The notes under the pieces were generated by a model. The model worked only from the letters and a program-made list of their open reading frames with translations, did no database searches and was not told the origin of the DNA. The position numbers and the translations under genes were made by a program. A stretch of DNA of 64,000 nt, taken from assembly GCF_964656455.1 (NCBI RefSeq), contig NC_135719.1, positions 77,099,562 to 77,163,561 of the forward strand. The letters are read 5' to 3'. Below are positions 36,160-48,340 of this stretch, piece after piece. The stretch's first letter is position 1, and every line of letters begins with the position of its first letter. The stretch comes from Halichoerus grypus. Lineage: Eukaryota > Chordata > Mammalia > Carnivora > Phocidae.

Positions 36160-36870
36160 GGGGAAGAGAAAATAGTGTTAAAGCAGAATCTAGGTAGTCG
36201 AGCTGTTTCCACAGTGAGAAACACAAGCATGTTTCTAGGCAAAGGAGGAGGTCTAGAGAAGGAGAGACTGAGGTTGCAAAAGATAGGGAACTAAGAGATG
36301 GCACTATTAGTGAGGGGATGAAATTCAGTGTAGCTTTGGAATATGCAAAAGAAAAGAGAAGAGGTGAGGGGATTTTGAGGTAGCAAGGATAGAAGCTGAA
36401 CGTGAACAGGGATTTGCTGTCAGAGGAGAACATGAACTTACAAAAGCTGTATGGATTCCTCATATGAAAAAAGGAAGTGAAGAGACAACTAAATTGAATT
36501 CAGGTATGGCTAACAGAATGCATAGGATGGATAAAGAATGAAGGTGGGAGTAGTCAAGTGTGACTCCAGAGTTATAGGCTTTAGCTGCCTGTAGAGGGCA
36601 TTTTATTTAGTGAAAGGAATTTATTTGGAAAGGAGTAAGTTAGGCCAGAGGGTGTTGGTGGAGCTTATGAACTGAGGTTTGGACATGTTGAATTCCAAAG
36701 GCCAGTAAGAGACACAGGAGAAAAATTTGATAGGCATCTGGACATATGGATCAGGAGTTCAGAAGAGAGGTTAGGGCAGAGGTAATATTTAGGAGATAAT
36801 GGCTTAAGGCTAGTTAAATCAAGCTATGAGAGTGAGTGGCAAATAATGGATTAAGAAATGAGAAGGCCTG
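36160..36870 (-). repeat. Old GA-rich L2-type repeat, first part
   Basis: Motifs gtgtgactccagagttatag, gaggtttggacatgttgaat and ggagttcagaagagaggtta occur in the same order as in the repeats at 6.5 and 15.4 kb. The sense L1 at 36871 splits it from the part at 37725-38885. Family assignment is tentative. Confidence 0.55.
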
Positions 36871-37706
36871 CAACAGACACATGAAAAAGTGCTCAACATC
36901 GCTCGGCATCAGGGAAATCCAAATCAAAACCTCAATGAGATACCACCTCACACCAGTCAGAATGGCTAAAATTAACAAGTCAGGAAATGACAGATGTTGG
37001 TGAGGATGCGGAGAAAGGGGAACCCTCCTACACTGTTGGTGGGAAGGCAAGGTGGTGCAGCCACTTTGGAAAACAGTATGGAGGTTCCTCAAAAAGTTGA
37101 AAATAGAGCTACCCTATGACCCAGCAATTGCACTACTGGGTATTTACCCCAAAGATACAAATGTAGGCATCCGAAGGGGTATGTGCACCGCAATGTTTAT
37201 AGCAGCAATGTCCACAATAGCCAAACTATGGAAAGAGCCTAGATGTCCATTGACAGATGAATGGATAAAGAAGATGTGGTATATATGTGTATACACACAC
37301 ACACACACACACACACAATGGAATATTATGCAGCCATCAAAAAAATGAAATCCTGCCATTTGCAACAACATGGATGGAACTACAGGGTATTATGCTAAGC
37401 GAAATAAGTCAATCAGAGAAAGACAGTATCATATGATCTCACTGATATGAGGAATTTGAGAAACAAGACAGAGGATCATAGGGGAAGGGAGGGAAAAATG
37501 AAACAAGACAAAATCAGAGAGGGAGACAAACCATAAGAGACTCTTAATCTCAGGAAACAAACTGAGGGTTGCTGGAGTGGAGGGGGGTGGGAGGGATGGG
37601 GTGGCTGGGTGATGTGCTATGGTGAGTGCTGTGAATTGTGTAAGATTGATAAATCACAGATCCGTACCCCTGAAACAAATAATACATTATATGTTCATAA
37701 GAGATA
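36871..37706 (+). mobile_element. 5'-truncated L1 with TSD, sense
   Basis: An 836-bp insertion carrying the end of L1 ORF2 (readable [18 protein letters not shown] and MCTAMFIAAMSTIAKLW) and the 3' UTR. The duplication aagaaatgagaaggcctg at 36853-36870 and aagaaacgagaaggcctg at 37707-37724 has one mismatch. An (AC)n expansion interrupts ORF2 at 37293-37317. It is better preserved than the antisense L1s and probably younger. It runs with RYR3 transcription. Confidence 0.96.
37293..37317. repeat. (AC)n microsatellite inside L1
   Basis: About twelve AC units follow a tatatatgtgtat seed at a position where the L1 at 16392-17212 has only a short tatata. Confidence 0.97.
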
Positions 37707-37724
37707 AAGAAACGAGAAGGCCTG

Positions 37725-38885
37725 GAAAATGTCAATATTTAAAAAAGAGTAGATGAAGAGTAACATCACAGAGAATGAGAAGGAGCATCCTGAGAGCTCA
37801 GGGGAAAAACAGTCATGTGCAGTGTCATAGAAGCCACAGAAAGCAAAGGCAGAGTGTCTAGAAAGGGGCATAGTCAGGGTAGAATGCCACTTGGAAGTCA
37901 AGTAATTTAAGGATGGAACGTGTCCATTAGATGTAGTGACATGGAGGCCAGCAGCAGTCTTGGTGAGAGTTCTTTCAATGGGGGTGATGAAGGTACAGGC
38001 CAATTTATTTTTTTCAGAAGCCAGTTTAGAGGAAGTGAAGAGTAAGAAGTAAGAAGGAAAAAAAAAAAAGGCAACTTGTGCAGATTATCTCTAAAAGAGA
38101 GAGCGCAATGGCTGGAGAGGGTTGGAGGATGGAGGGATTTTTGTAATGGGAAAGACTTAAGCGTGTGTAAGTGCTCATGGGAAGGTGCACGTGGAGAAGG
38201 AGGAGGAGAAGATGCAGGAGAGGGAAGGGATGGCTGAGTTTGAAAATTGCTGGGATAATGAAAAGGACTGGTGATGAGAACAGAGGAGGAACTGACTTTC
38301 AAGTAAAGGAGGAACTTCTGTGCCATTGAACAGGAAGGAGGAAGGCAAGGATGAAAGTAGATGGGTAGGTTCTGTCCATTTGGAGAGAGAAGAGTGTAGG
38401 ATTGCTGAGCAGTGGGTGGGCCCAGCATTAAGGGACAGTTGAGGTTGATGAGCATTAATTTTTAGTGCTGTCCATTTTCTGACTGTGTCCTCATCAGCAG
38501 TCGCTAGCAGTCCCAGCACAGGCATGAAGACAGTGGATAGTTAATTCAGACAGGATCAAAGTGTTGCAGGTGACTGTGATCAGTGATAAAGGGGCAAGAG
38601 AGTCTGGGAGTCTGGCCAATGAAATCTTGGAATTTAAGCTGAGTGGTAGCAAAAAGAAATAAGGGATAAAAACAATGATGAGAGCAGTTGAGTGCGTAAG
38701 CAAGCAAGCTGGAAGGTGAGTGGCTGGTGAGACAGTGGGCTGTGTTGGAGGTTTCAGAGTGGAGTGGTTTGTTTGAAAACATGGTTCCAGTGTATGAGAG
38801 AAGGTGGCTGAACTGGAGAATAGAAGATCATTGGTAAGGAGGAAGCAGAGTAACTGAAAGGCCATATGTGATGGATTATTCATAT
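37725..38885 (-). repeat. Old GA-rich L2-type repeat, second part
   Basis: Continues after the L1, with ttggaagtcaagtaatttaa, gtgtccattagatgtagtga and ggagaggaagtgaag-like GA-rich motifs. The minus strand is CT-rich and stop-poor, which explains frames of 182 and 192 codons there. I see no gene. Confidence 0.5.
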
Positions 38886-38888
38886 AAT

Positions 38889-39328
38889 ACGTTAGTTTCC
38901 TATGGCTGCGTAGCAAATTATCACGCATTAGGTGGCTTAAAATAACAGGACTTACTCCTTTGTAGTTCTGGAAGCTAGAATCTGAAATCAAGGTTTTGGC
39001 AGAGACCGGCTCCCAACTGAAACCTCTGTGGGAGGATCCCTCCTTGCCCATTCCAGTTTCTGGTAGCCCCATGTGTTCTGTATAACCCCAATGTCTGCCT
39101 TCATCTTCACATGGCCCTTTTCTCTCTGTGTGGGTCTGTCTTCACATGGTGTTTTCCTCTTATTATAAGGACATCAGTCATATTGGATTGGATCAGTCAC
39201 CCCACTGACCTCACCTTAATTTGATTACATCTTCAAGGACCTTATTTCCAAATATGGTCATATTCACAGGTGCCAGGGGTCAGGTCTTCATATATTTTGG
39301 GAGGACACAATTGAACAAATAACACTGT
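38889..39328 (-). repeat. MLT1/MST-type solo LTR (ERVL-MaLR), antisense
   Basis: The segment runs gttagtttcctatggctgcg, ggtggcttaaaataacagg, tccttgcccattccagtttc, ttcatcttcacatggccctt, ttataaggacatcagtcata and accttatttccaaatatggt. This is the complete order of an inverted MaLR LTR. No retroviral coding sequence is attached. Ends are approximate. Confidence 0.82.
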
Positions 39329-39860
39329 GAATGTTCAAATCACCAGTAGGCGGAATAAAAAGGAGCCAGAGTTTTTTAGTGAAGGGCAGGTCCAGGAAAT
39401 ACACAAAGAGCAGTGAGGGAGGGAGTGGGGAATGAGGTTACCAGAAGTAGGAAGCTTAAAGAAGAGGAGTTAACTCGTGGAAGAATAATGATCTGGAGGT
39501 AGTCCTGGTGGGAGAAGGACACAGAACCCACCTCTTAACCTTCAGTCACATGAGGTAGGAGAGAATGAGCATCCTGTCATTGGGAGGTCCCCAAGGGAAG
39601 CGGGGTTCTTTGGGAGGAGCTGGGTTTCATCTGTTCAGCTGGTGTTCAGGGAGAAGGCAGAGGGTGGATGATGGAGCATGTTGATCATGGAGTAGGTGTT
39701 CTGGAAGGGAAAAGGGGCTAAGTGAGGAGATTGGAGGGGGAGAGCATTAAGGAAATGACCACACAGAAGAGGAAAGATAATGCCGCAGAGAATTTACGCA
39801 GTGGCAGTCGTCCAAGAAAACGAAGGTAATAGCCTTTGTGGGCTTAGCCTTAGTCTTCTG
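39329..39860 (-). repeat. GA-rich old repeat, third part (tentative)
   Basis: Purine-rich sequence after the LTR looks like a continuation of the repeat it interrupted (gagtgggaatgaggttacc-like and ggagaaggacacagaaccc tracts). Assignment is by composition and position only. Confidence 0.35.
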
Positions 39861-40400
39861 GAGGATGGCGGCCATGCTGTGGCATGAGGAAATGGAGGCT
39901 CGACAGTCATTCTGTTAGACAAGACATTCTTTTTCTCTTATCTGCTGGAGTTCCTGTTTGCATGTCCGAGTCTTGCTGTCCAACATGTACAAGTGAATAG
40001 AATGACTGGGAGTATTCTGTACAGTCGTGCTGGCCTGGTGAGCTGGCCCTCTGGTGTGGTCCTGGGGGGACGAGGGTAGGCTCTCTGCACTGAGCAGCTA
40101 CCCTGCATCAGGTTATTGTTCACACTGGGCCAGGCACTAGTACTGCTTTGTGCGGGGAGGAAAAAGACGTTTCATTTCATATTGGTCCACATGTGGAGTA
40201 CTATTCTAACTGTGCTCGGATTCTGAAAAACATGGCTCCGGTTCTTCTCAATTAGCTCAATTACTTTCTTTCAGGAAGTTTTATTCTTATTTCTGCATCC
40301 ACACTGAGCCTCATGCTCTGCTATTTCTGACTGTCAAGAGATGAGAAGGGAAACAGCTATCCAAAGAAATAGCATAAAAGTCAAGTTTAACACATGTCGG
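39861..40400. other. Intronic stretch, nothing recognised
   Basis: No exon or clear repeat. Confidence 0.4.
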
Positions 40401-40404
40401 GTTT

Positions 40405-40590
40405 TGTTTTTTTTTTTTTAAGATTTTATTTGAGAGAGAAAGAGAGCACGAGTTGGGGGGGGCGGAGGGGCAGAGGGAGAGGAAGAAGCAGGCTCCTTAG
40501 GAGCCTGATAGGGGGCTTGATCCCAGGACCCCGAGATCAAAACCTGACCCAAAGGCAGATGCTTAACCGACTGAGCCAGCCAGGTGTTCC
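40405..40590 (-). mobile_element. CAN-SINE, antisense
   Basis: Antisense copy with mutated head (ctgagccagccaggtgttcc). Flanks catgtcgggtttt and catgtgtcaggtttt are a decayed duplication. Confidence 0.9.
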
Positions 40591-41499
40591 TCATGTGTCA
40601 GGTTTTTCAATGCACTTACCATTTGTTGGATCTGAGGACCTAGTTGTTTTAAAAAAGAAAAATCCAATCTTTTAACCCCGAGATCTTTCCTCATCTATAT
40701 TGTTCGCCTTCCTACTTGAGTTATTAATACTGTTGCGATAACGTGTCTGCTTGAGGCAATACCAGTCCCCTCTTTTTATTTAAAGACAGTCTGTACCTTA
40801 GTGGTGGGAATCTTCACAAAGAATTTATTCAGTGTGTAAAGTGGCACCATAGCTCTGCTGTTCATTTGTCATTTCCTTGTTCACAGCAGGCAAATGACCC
40901 CAGGTGAATTATGAGTAGGTATTATTCATACCCGGGCTCCTCGGCAGTACTTAGTACTTTGCTCTTCAGACCTAAGAGCTGCTATTTTGGTCTCTATTAG
41001 CAGTGTTTTTTCTTCCTCCATCAACTCCTGAACTTACTAATTATATCACGAAGACTTGCCTTTTTTCCCCCTGTGATTACCTTTTTCATTTGTTGCTTTT
41101 ACGTGGAAGAAACATGTGTTGCGTTTGTGTTAGAACTTGAATCTTAAGAACGCAAGCCATGTTGTATGTATCATTTGTATTCCTCATGGGTATTTTAAAA
41201 CCTGGGGATAAACTTAAGTCATGATATGACCTTCTGTGTAACCCGTTGAAGTTATGTGCACATTCATAATTCACAGATCAAACCATTTCTAAAGAACACT
41301 GGATAGTGATTTGAGAAAGTTCTCCCTCCAGCTTACTGTAAAATGTTCCACAAGATAACCCCTCAGGTCTGATTGTGACTCTCCTGTGAGGAGAGTTTTG
41401 TAACGGAAATGTTTAAAATTGTTTTTGAAGTTAAGATTTCCAGACATTTAAGTTGACAACTTCTTCTTTTCAGTAGTTCATTCAATAGTTTTATTCTTC
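40591..41499. other. Intronic stretch, nothing recognised
   Basis: AT-rich; no exon or clear repeat. Confidence 0.4.
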
Positions 41500-41516
41500 A
41501 AAATTTCATTCTTTTT

Positions 41517-41630
41517 TTAAAGATTTATTTATTTGAGAGAGAGAGAGAGTGCTTGCATAAGTGATGGGAGGGGCCAGAGGGGCAGAGGGACAGTCTGTGG
41601 CTTAACCGACTGGGCCACCCAGGCAACCCT
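41517..41630 (-). mobile_element. CAN-SINE with internal deletion, antisense
   Basis: The tail complement (aaagatttatttatttgaga) and head (ttaaccgactgggccaccca) are joined by about 50 bp, lacking the region with the gatcatgacctgag motif. The duplication aaatttcattcttttt at 41501-41516 and aagcttcattcttttt at 41632-41647 has one mismatch and shows that a full insertion occurred here. Confidence 0.9.
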
Positions 41631-41647
41631 AAAGCTTCATTCTTTTT

Positions 41648-42580
41648 AATAGTGACCTGAACAAACTACATGACCTGAAAAATTTTATGAATCCTTTGCA
41701 AACAATATTTTTTTGTTCTTCATTTGCTGACATGCAGTAAATAGGTGATTTTAGATAATTCCAACACATTGGAGAATTAATTTGTTTTTGTTCATCCACA
41801 TTGTATTTCAGGGAATGATTACAAAGTGTTCTTAACACAGTCATTCCAGAATTGAGCTGCTTTCTCTATTAGGACATTTTCAAATAATTTTCCTCTCACT
41901 TAAACTCAACTGAGCCTTATCCAAAGCCTTTAGAAGATGCAAACAGCTGGTGCAAGAGAGCTATCTGTAAGTCTCTCTCAAACAGTTGTTTTCTTAGCTA
42001 TAGAGTGGTTGACAAAATTAAAAACCCCTTGACCTGATGATCCATTTCTTATTGGAGCACTTTCATCAGAGATTTTTGCCTCAAGCCCTACTTGAGCACT
42101 TCACTCTACATCCCAAGATATTTCTGCTTCTGAACAGAACAGACTGTAAACTCTTTGGGGTGGTTCAGGTATACTGCCACCTCAGAGCACAGAGGGTGGA
42201 ATAATTGATCTCCAGCCCACCTGTTCCATCCCCGAAGCAGTCCCTTGAGACTTGAAATTTGAATTGTTACCCTGATAGGCTGTGGAATCTGGGTTCAGAC
42301 AATTTCACTTCTTTTACCTAAAGAGGAGGAGAGTTTTTAGAAATTAATGCAAATTCTGAGACTGTGTCAACAAAGAAGCCATAGTGTTCTCATCAGCAGA
42401 GTCTCTAGTAAACAGCTAGAGAGTACTTTTGGTGAAAAATACAGCCAAGAAAGAGAACTTTTGGATGTTCATGAGAAAGTTTCTACAGCCTCCTCTGATC
42501 ACCATTCAAGTTGAAAAAGAAGCGCTATGCTTTTGCTCACTACCTGGTTTCCCAAGTAAGTTATATCAAGAATGTCTTAT
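41648..42580. other. Intronic stretch, nothing recognised
   Basis: No exon or clear repeat. Confidence 0.4.
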
Positions 42581-42600
42581 CTTTAAAGATGATAAGCCTG

Positions 42601-42794
42601 GGGCACCTGGGTGGCTCAGTCAGTTAAGCATCTGCCTTCGACTCAGGGCATGATCCCCAGGGTCCTGGGATTGAGCCCCGCATTGGGCTCCCTGCTTGGT
42701 GGGGAGTCTTCTTCTCCCTCTCCTACCCCTCCCCCTGCTGTTGTGCATGCTCTCTCTCTCTCTCTCAAATAAATAAATAAAATCTTAAAAAAGA
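42601..42794 (+). mobile_element. CAN-SINE with TSD
   Basis: Complete sense copy. The duplication atgataagcctg at 42589-42600 and 42795-42806 is exact. Confidence 0.95.
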
Positions 42795-42849
42795 ATGATA
42801 AGCCTGTTCAGCACGTAGGGGTTTTGGCACAGAGCTCACCCAGAAGGGC

Positions 42850-42982
42850 AGTGTTTCTCAAACTTGAGTGAGCATATTCTTCCATCCCCAACTTTGTCTT
42901 GCGTGGAGCCAAAAATTTTTCTTTTAACTTCTGTATGATTCTTATGCAAGTGGTCCTCACACCACATTTTCAGAAATTGTTG
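42850..42982 (-). repeat. MER5-like DNA transposon remnant
   Basis: Ends cagtgtttctcaaacttgag and agtggtcctcacaccacatt are the inverted termini expected of a small hAT-Charlie MER5 element. The interior is diverged. Confidence 0.5.
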
Positions 42983-43454
42983 CAGGGCTGAATTTGCAGT
43001 CATCAGCCTTTGACACCTGTTTCCTTGTTTGACTAAGTAATGATAAAGTTGCTAGGCAGCTTGGGGGTGTAGATGTCCTCACAAAATGAAGCAAAGCTAC
43101 GCCCTTGACTTGGTTAGCTTCACGTTCAAACTTACCTACAGCCTGCCATGGAAAGTTCCCAATTGCTATAGTAATGAATGAACTTGCTTCTTTCCCAAAA
43201 TGTACAAGTTGAATAGGATGCCAGACATGCCTTTCATCTCTGTCTTATTCACTGAGAACATAAGGACAAATGCCCCTGGAGAGCAACTGGGTAATTTGAA
43301 GCATCTATCTCTATAGGGTCTTGACAGGCTTTGCTTAGGTCACCATGAGCAAGGACTTTGCTTTTTGAGGCGTGTCATTGCTCCATCAGTTTCCATCAAT
43401 GTGTTCATTCTCTCCCATGGAGCCAAGTTAACTTAACCATTATGCAGTAGAGGG

Positions 43455-43620
43455 GGGCACCTGGGTGGCTCAGTCAGTTAAGCTTCCAACTCTTGATTTT
43501 GGCTCAGGTCATGATCTCAGGGTTGTGAGATTGAGTCCCATATCCAGTTCCACACTGGACATGGAACCTTCTTAAGATTCTCTCTCTCCCTTTACCTCTG
43601 CCCCTCCCCCATCTAAAAAA
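43455..43620 (+). mobile_element. CAN-SINE
   Basis: Sense copy with gggcacctgggtggctcagt head and ctcttgattttggctcaggt body, with a short A-tail at 43615-43620. Confidence 0.93.
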
Positions 43621-44133
43621 TCATTATTTACTGGAGGTAACTCCTGGTTATCCAGGAGGGGAGGGGAAAGGAAACACCATGATCTAACCTGCAACATCTA
43701 TTCCCTGGCCTCATTGTTGATGGTGAACTTGAGTAACCTGGGTTAGTTACTCTGCAGAGCTGAGAGGAAGGGAGCTCAAGTGATGGGCTCAGTCATGGCA
43801 ACTTGGGTAGTTGGGCAGAGGCAGTATTTGATGTGTATTTCCTGGCCAGCTTCACTAGATGCTGAGTGATGTGCTGGGTTCAAATAGGAAGAGACTAAGT
43901 CTCCTAATTGTTTCTTTGTGTTGATCAAAGCTAGTTTATGCCCTGGGTGAAAGGGATCAGTGACTTCAATGAAGGAAGCTTTGGAGAGAATGGGATCCAA
44001 CCGATCTTCACAGATGATTGTCTAATTCCATACTTAGAATATTTCTTGGTAAGAAAGACATTATTGAAGAAGGTCTATTGAAGAAGGATGTTATAGGTCT
44101 CTCTACTACCACTCCAGTGAAGCAGTGCTTATT

Positions 44134-45098
44134 TTATTTTTATCCCTGTGATTTATTCCATAACTAGACAGCTGTATCTCCCACTCCCCTTTTTGCCCAT
44201 CCTTTGACCCACCCCCCTTCCCTCTGGCAACCATCAGTTTATTCTCGGTACTTCTGGGTCTGTTTAGTTGTCTGTTCATTTGTTTTTAGATTTGACATGT
44301 AAGTGAAATCATACAGCTTTTGTCTTTTTCTGCCTTATTTCACTTAGTGTAATAGTCCCTAGGTCCATCCACGTTGTTGCAAATGGCAAGGTCTCATTCT
44401 TTTTTATGGGTAAGTAATAGGGTGTGTGTGTGTGTATTACATCTTCTTTATCCATTCATCTGTGGATGGACACTTAGGTTGCTTCCATGTCTTGACTATT
44501 GTAAATAAGCTGCAATAAACATAGGGGCACATATATCTTTTCGAATTAGTGTTTTTGTTTTCTTTGGGTAAATACCCAGTAGTGAAATTGCTGAATCATA
44601 TGGTAGTTCTGTTTTTAATCTTTTGAGGAGCCTCCATACTATTTTCAACAGTAGCGGCACCAATTTATACCCCCACCAACAGGGCACGGGGATTCCTTGT
44701 TCTCCACATCCTCACCAACACTTGTTATTCACCTTTTTGATTCTAGCTGTTCTGACAAGGGTAAGGTGATATCTCATTGTGGTTTTTGATTTGGATTTCC
44801 CTGATGATGAGTGCTGTGGAACATCGTTTCACGTATCTTCTGGCCATCTGTAGGTCGTCTTTGGAAGAATTTCTATTCATGTTTTCTGCCCATCTTTTAG
44901 TCGTATTATTTAGGGTTTTTTGGTGTTTAGTTGTAGACTCTCTTTATATATTTTGGATATTAACCCCTTATTGGATATATCATTTGCAAATATATTCTCC
45001 CCTTCAGCAGGTTGCCTGTCTGTTCTGTTGTTTCTTTGCTGTGTAAGAGCTTTTTATTTTGGTCTAGTTCCAATAGTTTATTTTTTATTTTGTTTTTC
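44134..45098 (-). mobile_element. 5'-truncated L1 with perfect TSD, antisense
   Basis: A 965-bp insertion giving the inverted L1 3' UTR (ggcaaccatcagtttattct), the end of ORF2 (ttgaggagcctccatactat) and more internal ORF2. The duplication aagcagtgcttatt at 44120-44133 and 45099-45112 is exact. A (GT)n tract sits near 44422-44434. Coding sequence is broken. Confidence 0.95.
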
Positions 45099-45112
45099 AA
45101 GCAGTGCTTATT

Positions 45113-47030
45113 ATAAGTGGATGTCTTTAACTCCTGCAGCTACTGACGGACAGTGCTGACTCTTACTGTGTGTACATGTTTTAAAATATCTGTGATGAGT
45201 ATTACATGCCCCTTGCAAGTGGGGTTGCATAGTATTAATCCTTGCATGATCTTTGTAAATGTAAGCATCTAGTGGTAGTAGTTTGGCTCAGATGCTATGA
45301 GGCAGTTAGAATGGATGGGGTCTAGTTCTCTATACGGGTATAAAAGTATTTTTTTCCATATTGGCGAAGAATATTTATGACTTATTTATCATCACAAAGG
45401 CTTTTTTATAACTGCAAATTTTATGAACATCTGTCCGTATACCCCTGCCAAAATATTTTTTAATCCAGAACTTAGTTTATAGTGATACGCTTATTTCTGT
45501 CAAAGCAAAAACTTCATGGAGGGGGCAAAAATAAAAACTGCATTTCCACATTGGAATCTGGATGCCATTTGAGAGTGGGAATGAGACATTGGGAAAAAAA
45601 AATTCAAACCATTTGGAAGCCAAGCTGTTGCCCTTGCCCTTCATCACCACGAGCTGTGTGCCGACCTGAGATCCTGAGTCCACGAGCCTCCTGGAGCTGG
45701 TGCTGCAGTCAAGGCAGGAGCTTTTCCCCTCAAGAGATTAGTGATGCTGATGACAAGTGCACCATAGGGAACAGCACTGCCTTTGAGCACCCAATGTCTG
45801 TGTTCTCTCTGTCAGCCTTCAGTTCCAGCTTGACGTTTTTGGTGCCCCATAATGCTTTCCTCACTCATCCCCTTCCTGTTGTGTAATGAAATGGCCAAGA
45901 GACAAATCTGTCCTGCAGCTGCTGAGTACCTCTGCCTTGGCGACAAGAGAGCAGCCTCACCAGGGTTTCCAAATTCTTTAACAACCATATCATCATTCAA
46001 AAGGGAGGAGAAAACATGTGGGCAGTACAATGCTGGTCCATGTTCTTCCACCAACACTCAAGTCAATCAAGCTGGAGACTAACACAATAGCATTAGGTTG
46101 AGACTAGACTTTCCTACCAGCCCACCCCCTCAGCTTTCACGTCATCCCTTGGTATTTCCGCACATCACACCTCATTCTAACTCCGTCATCCCGTACCCTG
46201 TGCTCTTCTAGCTGGTGTTCATGCCCCTAACTTCGTCATGGAACCTGGGACATGCATGCTGGGTCCGTCTCCTCGCTGACACGCTGCCTGGCCTCTTTCC
46301 TAGAACTCTACGCTTTTTCTGATACACAAGCTCTTCAAAATAACAGTTGATGTTAGGATCTTGTTATTTATCCGCAGAGCTTGGTGTATTACCTGTGCCC
46401 CTCATTAAGCTAGGCTTTTATTTATGGCCATCTTTTTTAAGGACCACATAGTCATTGTTTTGGTTATCTCTATCCATAAGCAGTAGGTACGTTTTGCTGC
46501 CCCGCCACTCAGCTTGTTTTTTCCAGATGCAAGTGTTCCGAGTTTTCGCCGTTTGGCACCTTTCGTACTTAACATGCTGACCATGCGGGGCAGGGGGTGG
46601 AAACTTGGCTCAGTCAAGAACTAAGCCAGCCATCCAGCCTGTCACTTCCGCTTTCTCCCAGCAGGCTGTTTTACCAGCCAGCTGCCCAGCGTTTTGTCTC
46701 TGATTCTTTGGCTGCCCCTTCTTCCTTATTTTAAAGAACACCAGCTTCACAGCACTAATTTTCGCCAAGCCCTTGGTAACATTCTTCCTAACTATGCCAG
46801 AAACACTGAGGGTTGGCAGAAAACTAGGTGTCCAGGACACCTAGATGTTACTTTTGGTTGGGGCCATTTCAGGCAAGATGATAAAAACAACGGTCATGTG
46901 GATTTCAAATTATTGGGTTATTCATTTGAAAGAAAATTTTATATTTTGATGAATTGAATTCTTTAAGGTTAGGATCTAGAGTGAGAATCAGCTGCTCTCC
47001 GGGATCCTGAATTCACTTGTTTGGTCCACT
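45113..47030. other. Intronic stretch, nothing recognised
   Basis: No exon or confident repeat. Several open frames of 60-134 codons on both strands show no recognised domain. Confidence 0.4.
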
Positions 47031-47165
47031 TGCTCTGCAGGGTCTCTCAAATTGGGGTCAGAGACCTCCTTCAAAGTCACCTGGGATATTCTTTTAAAGT
47101 ACCCACCTGGAGTAGGGTCCCAGAAATCTGAGGTGTTAGCAGTCTTACCTAGGAGATTCTTGGGC
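47030..47165 (-). repeat. MER5-like remnant (tentative)
   Basis: The order ctctcaaattggggtcagag, aaagtcacctgggatattct and aatctgaggtgttagcagtc resembles a decayed MER5 element. Confidence 0.35.
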
Positions 47166-47533
47166 CCACTGTATTTCTCCATTCTAACAGAATGAGCTTA
47201 TTTTTGGTAGCTCTTGTGAGAAATCTCTGAGGATCGTCAAAAGGATAACTGATGTTGTAGGTGTTGCTCTCACTTGAACTAATAAACTTTCCCCCAGGAG
47301 AAGCTAGACTGTGATGGGTCTGCTGGTCCGTGTCAGTTAAACATCCAGTATCTGGGCATTTCACAGATGCGGCAGAGAAACAGTGACTGTGGGTGTTTCT
47401 AGTTCTTCCTCACTTTTGGTTGGCATTTCTCGGCAAGACAGCAAGACTTTTGTCAAAGGATATTTGTCCTGCAATTTAGATTTCCTACTTCTAGGTGGCA
47501 GTGGCACCTCCCTTGCATAGAAAATGTTTCATC

Positions 47534-47716
47534 GGGATGCCTGGGGGGCTCAGCCAGCTGAGAATCTGACTCTTGGTTTTGGCTCAGGTCATGATCTAGT
47601 CAACATGACTGGCGGGGCTCTGCGCTCAGCAAGAGTCTGCTTGTCTCCCTCTCTCTGTGCCCCTCCCCTGCTCATGCATGCTCTCTCTCTCTCTCTCAAA
47701 TAAATCTTTAAAAAAA
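47534..47716 (+). mobile_element. CAN-SINE
   Basis: Sense copy with a mutated head (gggatgcctggggggctcag) and ctctctctcaaataaatctt tail. Confidence 0.92.
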
Positions 47717-48028
47717 AGTTTCAGCAAGTGTTCTTCTTAAGTAAATATTCAGATTCCTAGTAGTTTTTATTTTTTTTTAATATCAACACCTTTTGATAAC
47801 TTGATAGCCTTCTCCCTTTTCCTTGAATGTGATCAACTTATTCCATGCCTTTCCTCGCTCTTGTTTTGGAGTAAACCTCAGGCCAGCATGGCATCAGATG
47901 CTGCCATCACTTGCTCGTGGCTGTGAGTGCTTCTGCTTAGTAAGCCTCTTTGTGTTGCCACAGGGATTTTCAACAGTTATCAGTTTTTTCCAGAGAAACT
48001 CCCTCATCCCTGCAACGAAGATGCACCT

Positions 48029-48165
48029 GGGGCGCCTGGGTGGCTCAGTCAGTTAAGCGTCCAACTCTTGATTTTGGTTCAGGTCATCATCTCAGGGTCT
48101 TGAGATTGAGCTCCACGCTGGGTATGGAGCCTGCTTGAGATTCTGTCTCTCTCCCTCTCCCCAAT
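48029..48165 (+). mobile_element. CAN-SINE without A-tail
   Basis: The head ggggcgcctgggtggctcag and body are clear up to tctctccctctcccc, then unique sequence follows. The 3' end is missing. Confidence 0.9.
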
Positions 48166-48340
48166 CACTTGCAAGCACCTACAGACTGCTGGATGCTGAG
48201 AGTGTCACGTTCCTGTAATTGACTCCTCAGGCATCAATCAGAAGGGGACTTCCTCACTTCCTTCTTTTCAAAGATAATTACCTCTTCCTCCTTTTCTTCC
48301 CCAAAAGAATGTTTTCCAGCTGTATGTTTAAATTTTGTGA

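Noticed and set aside
37052..37348. 98-codon + strand frame
   Set aside because: It is the C-terminal part of L1 ORF2 in the insertion at 36871-37706 and runs into the AC microsatellite.
37907..39072. Minus-strand open frames of 182 and 192 codons
   Set aside because: They lie on the stop-poor CT-rich strand of an old GA-rich repeat and run into an MLT1-type LTR. No domain, start context or splice structure supports a gene.
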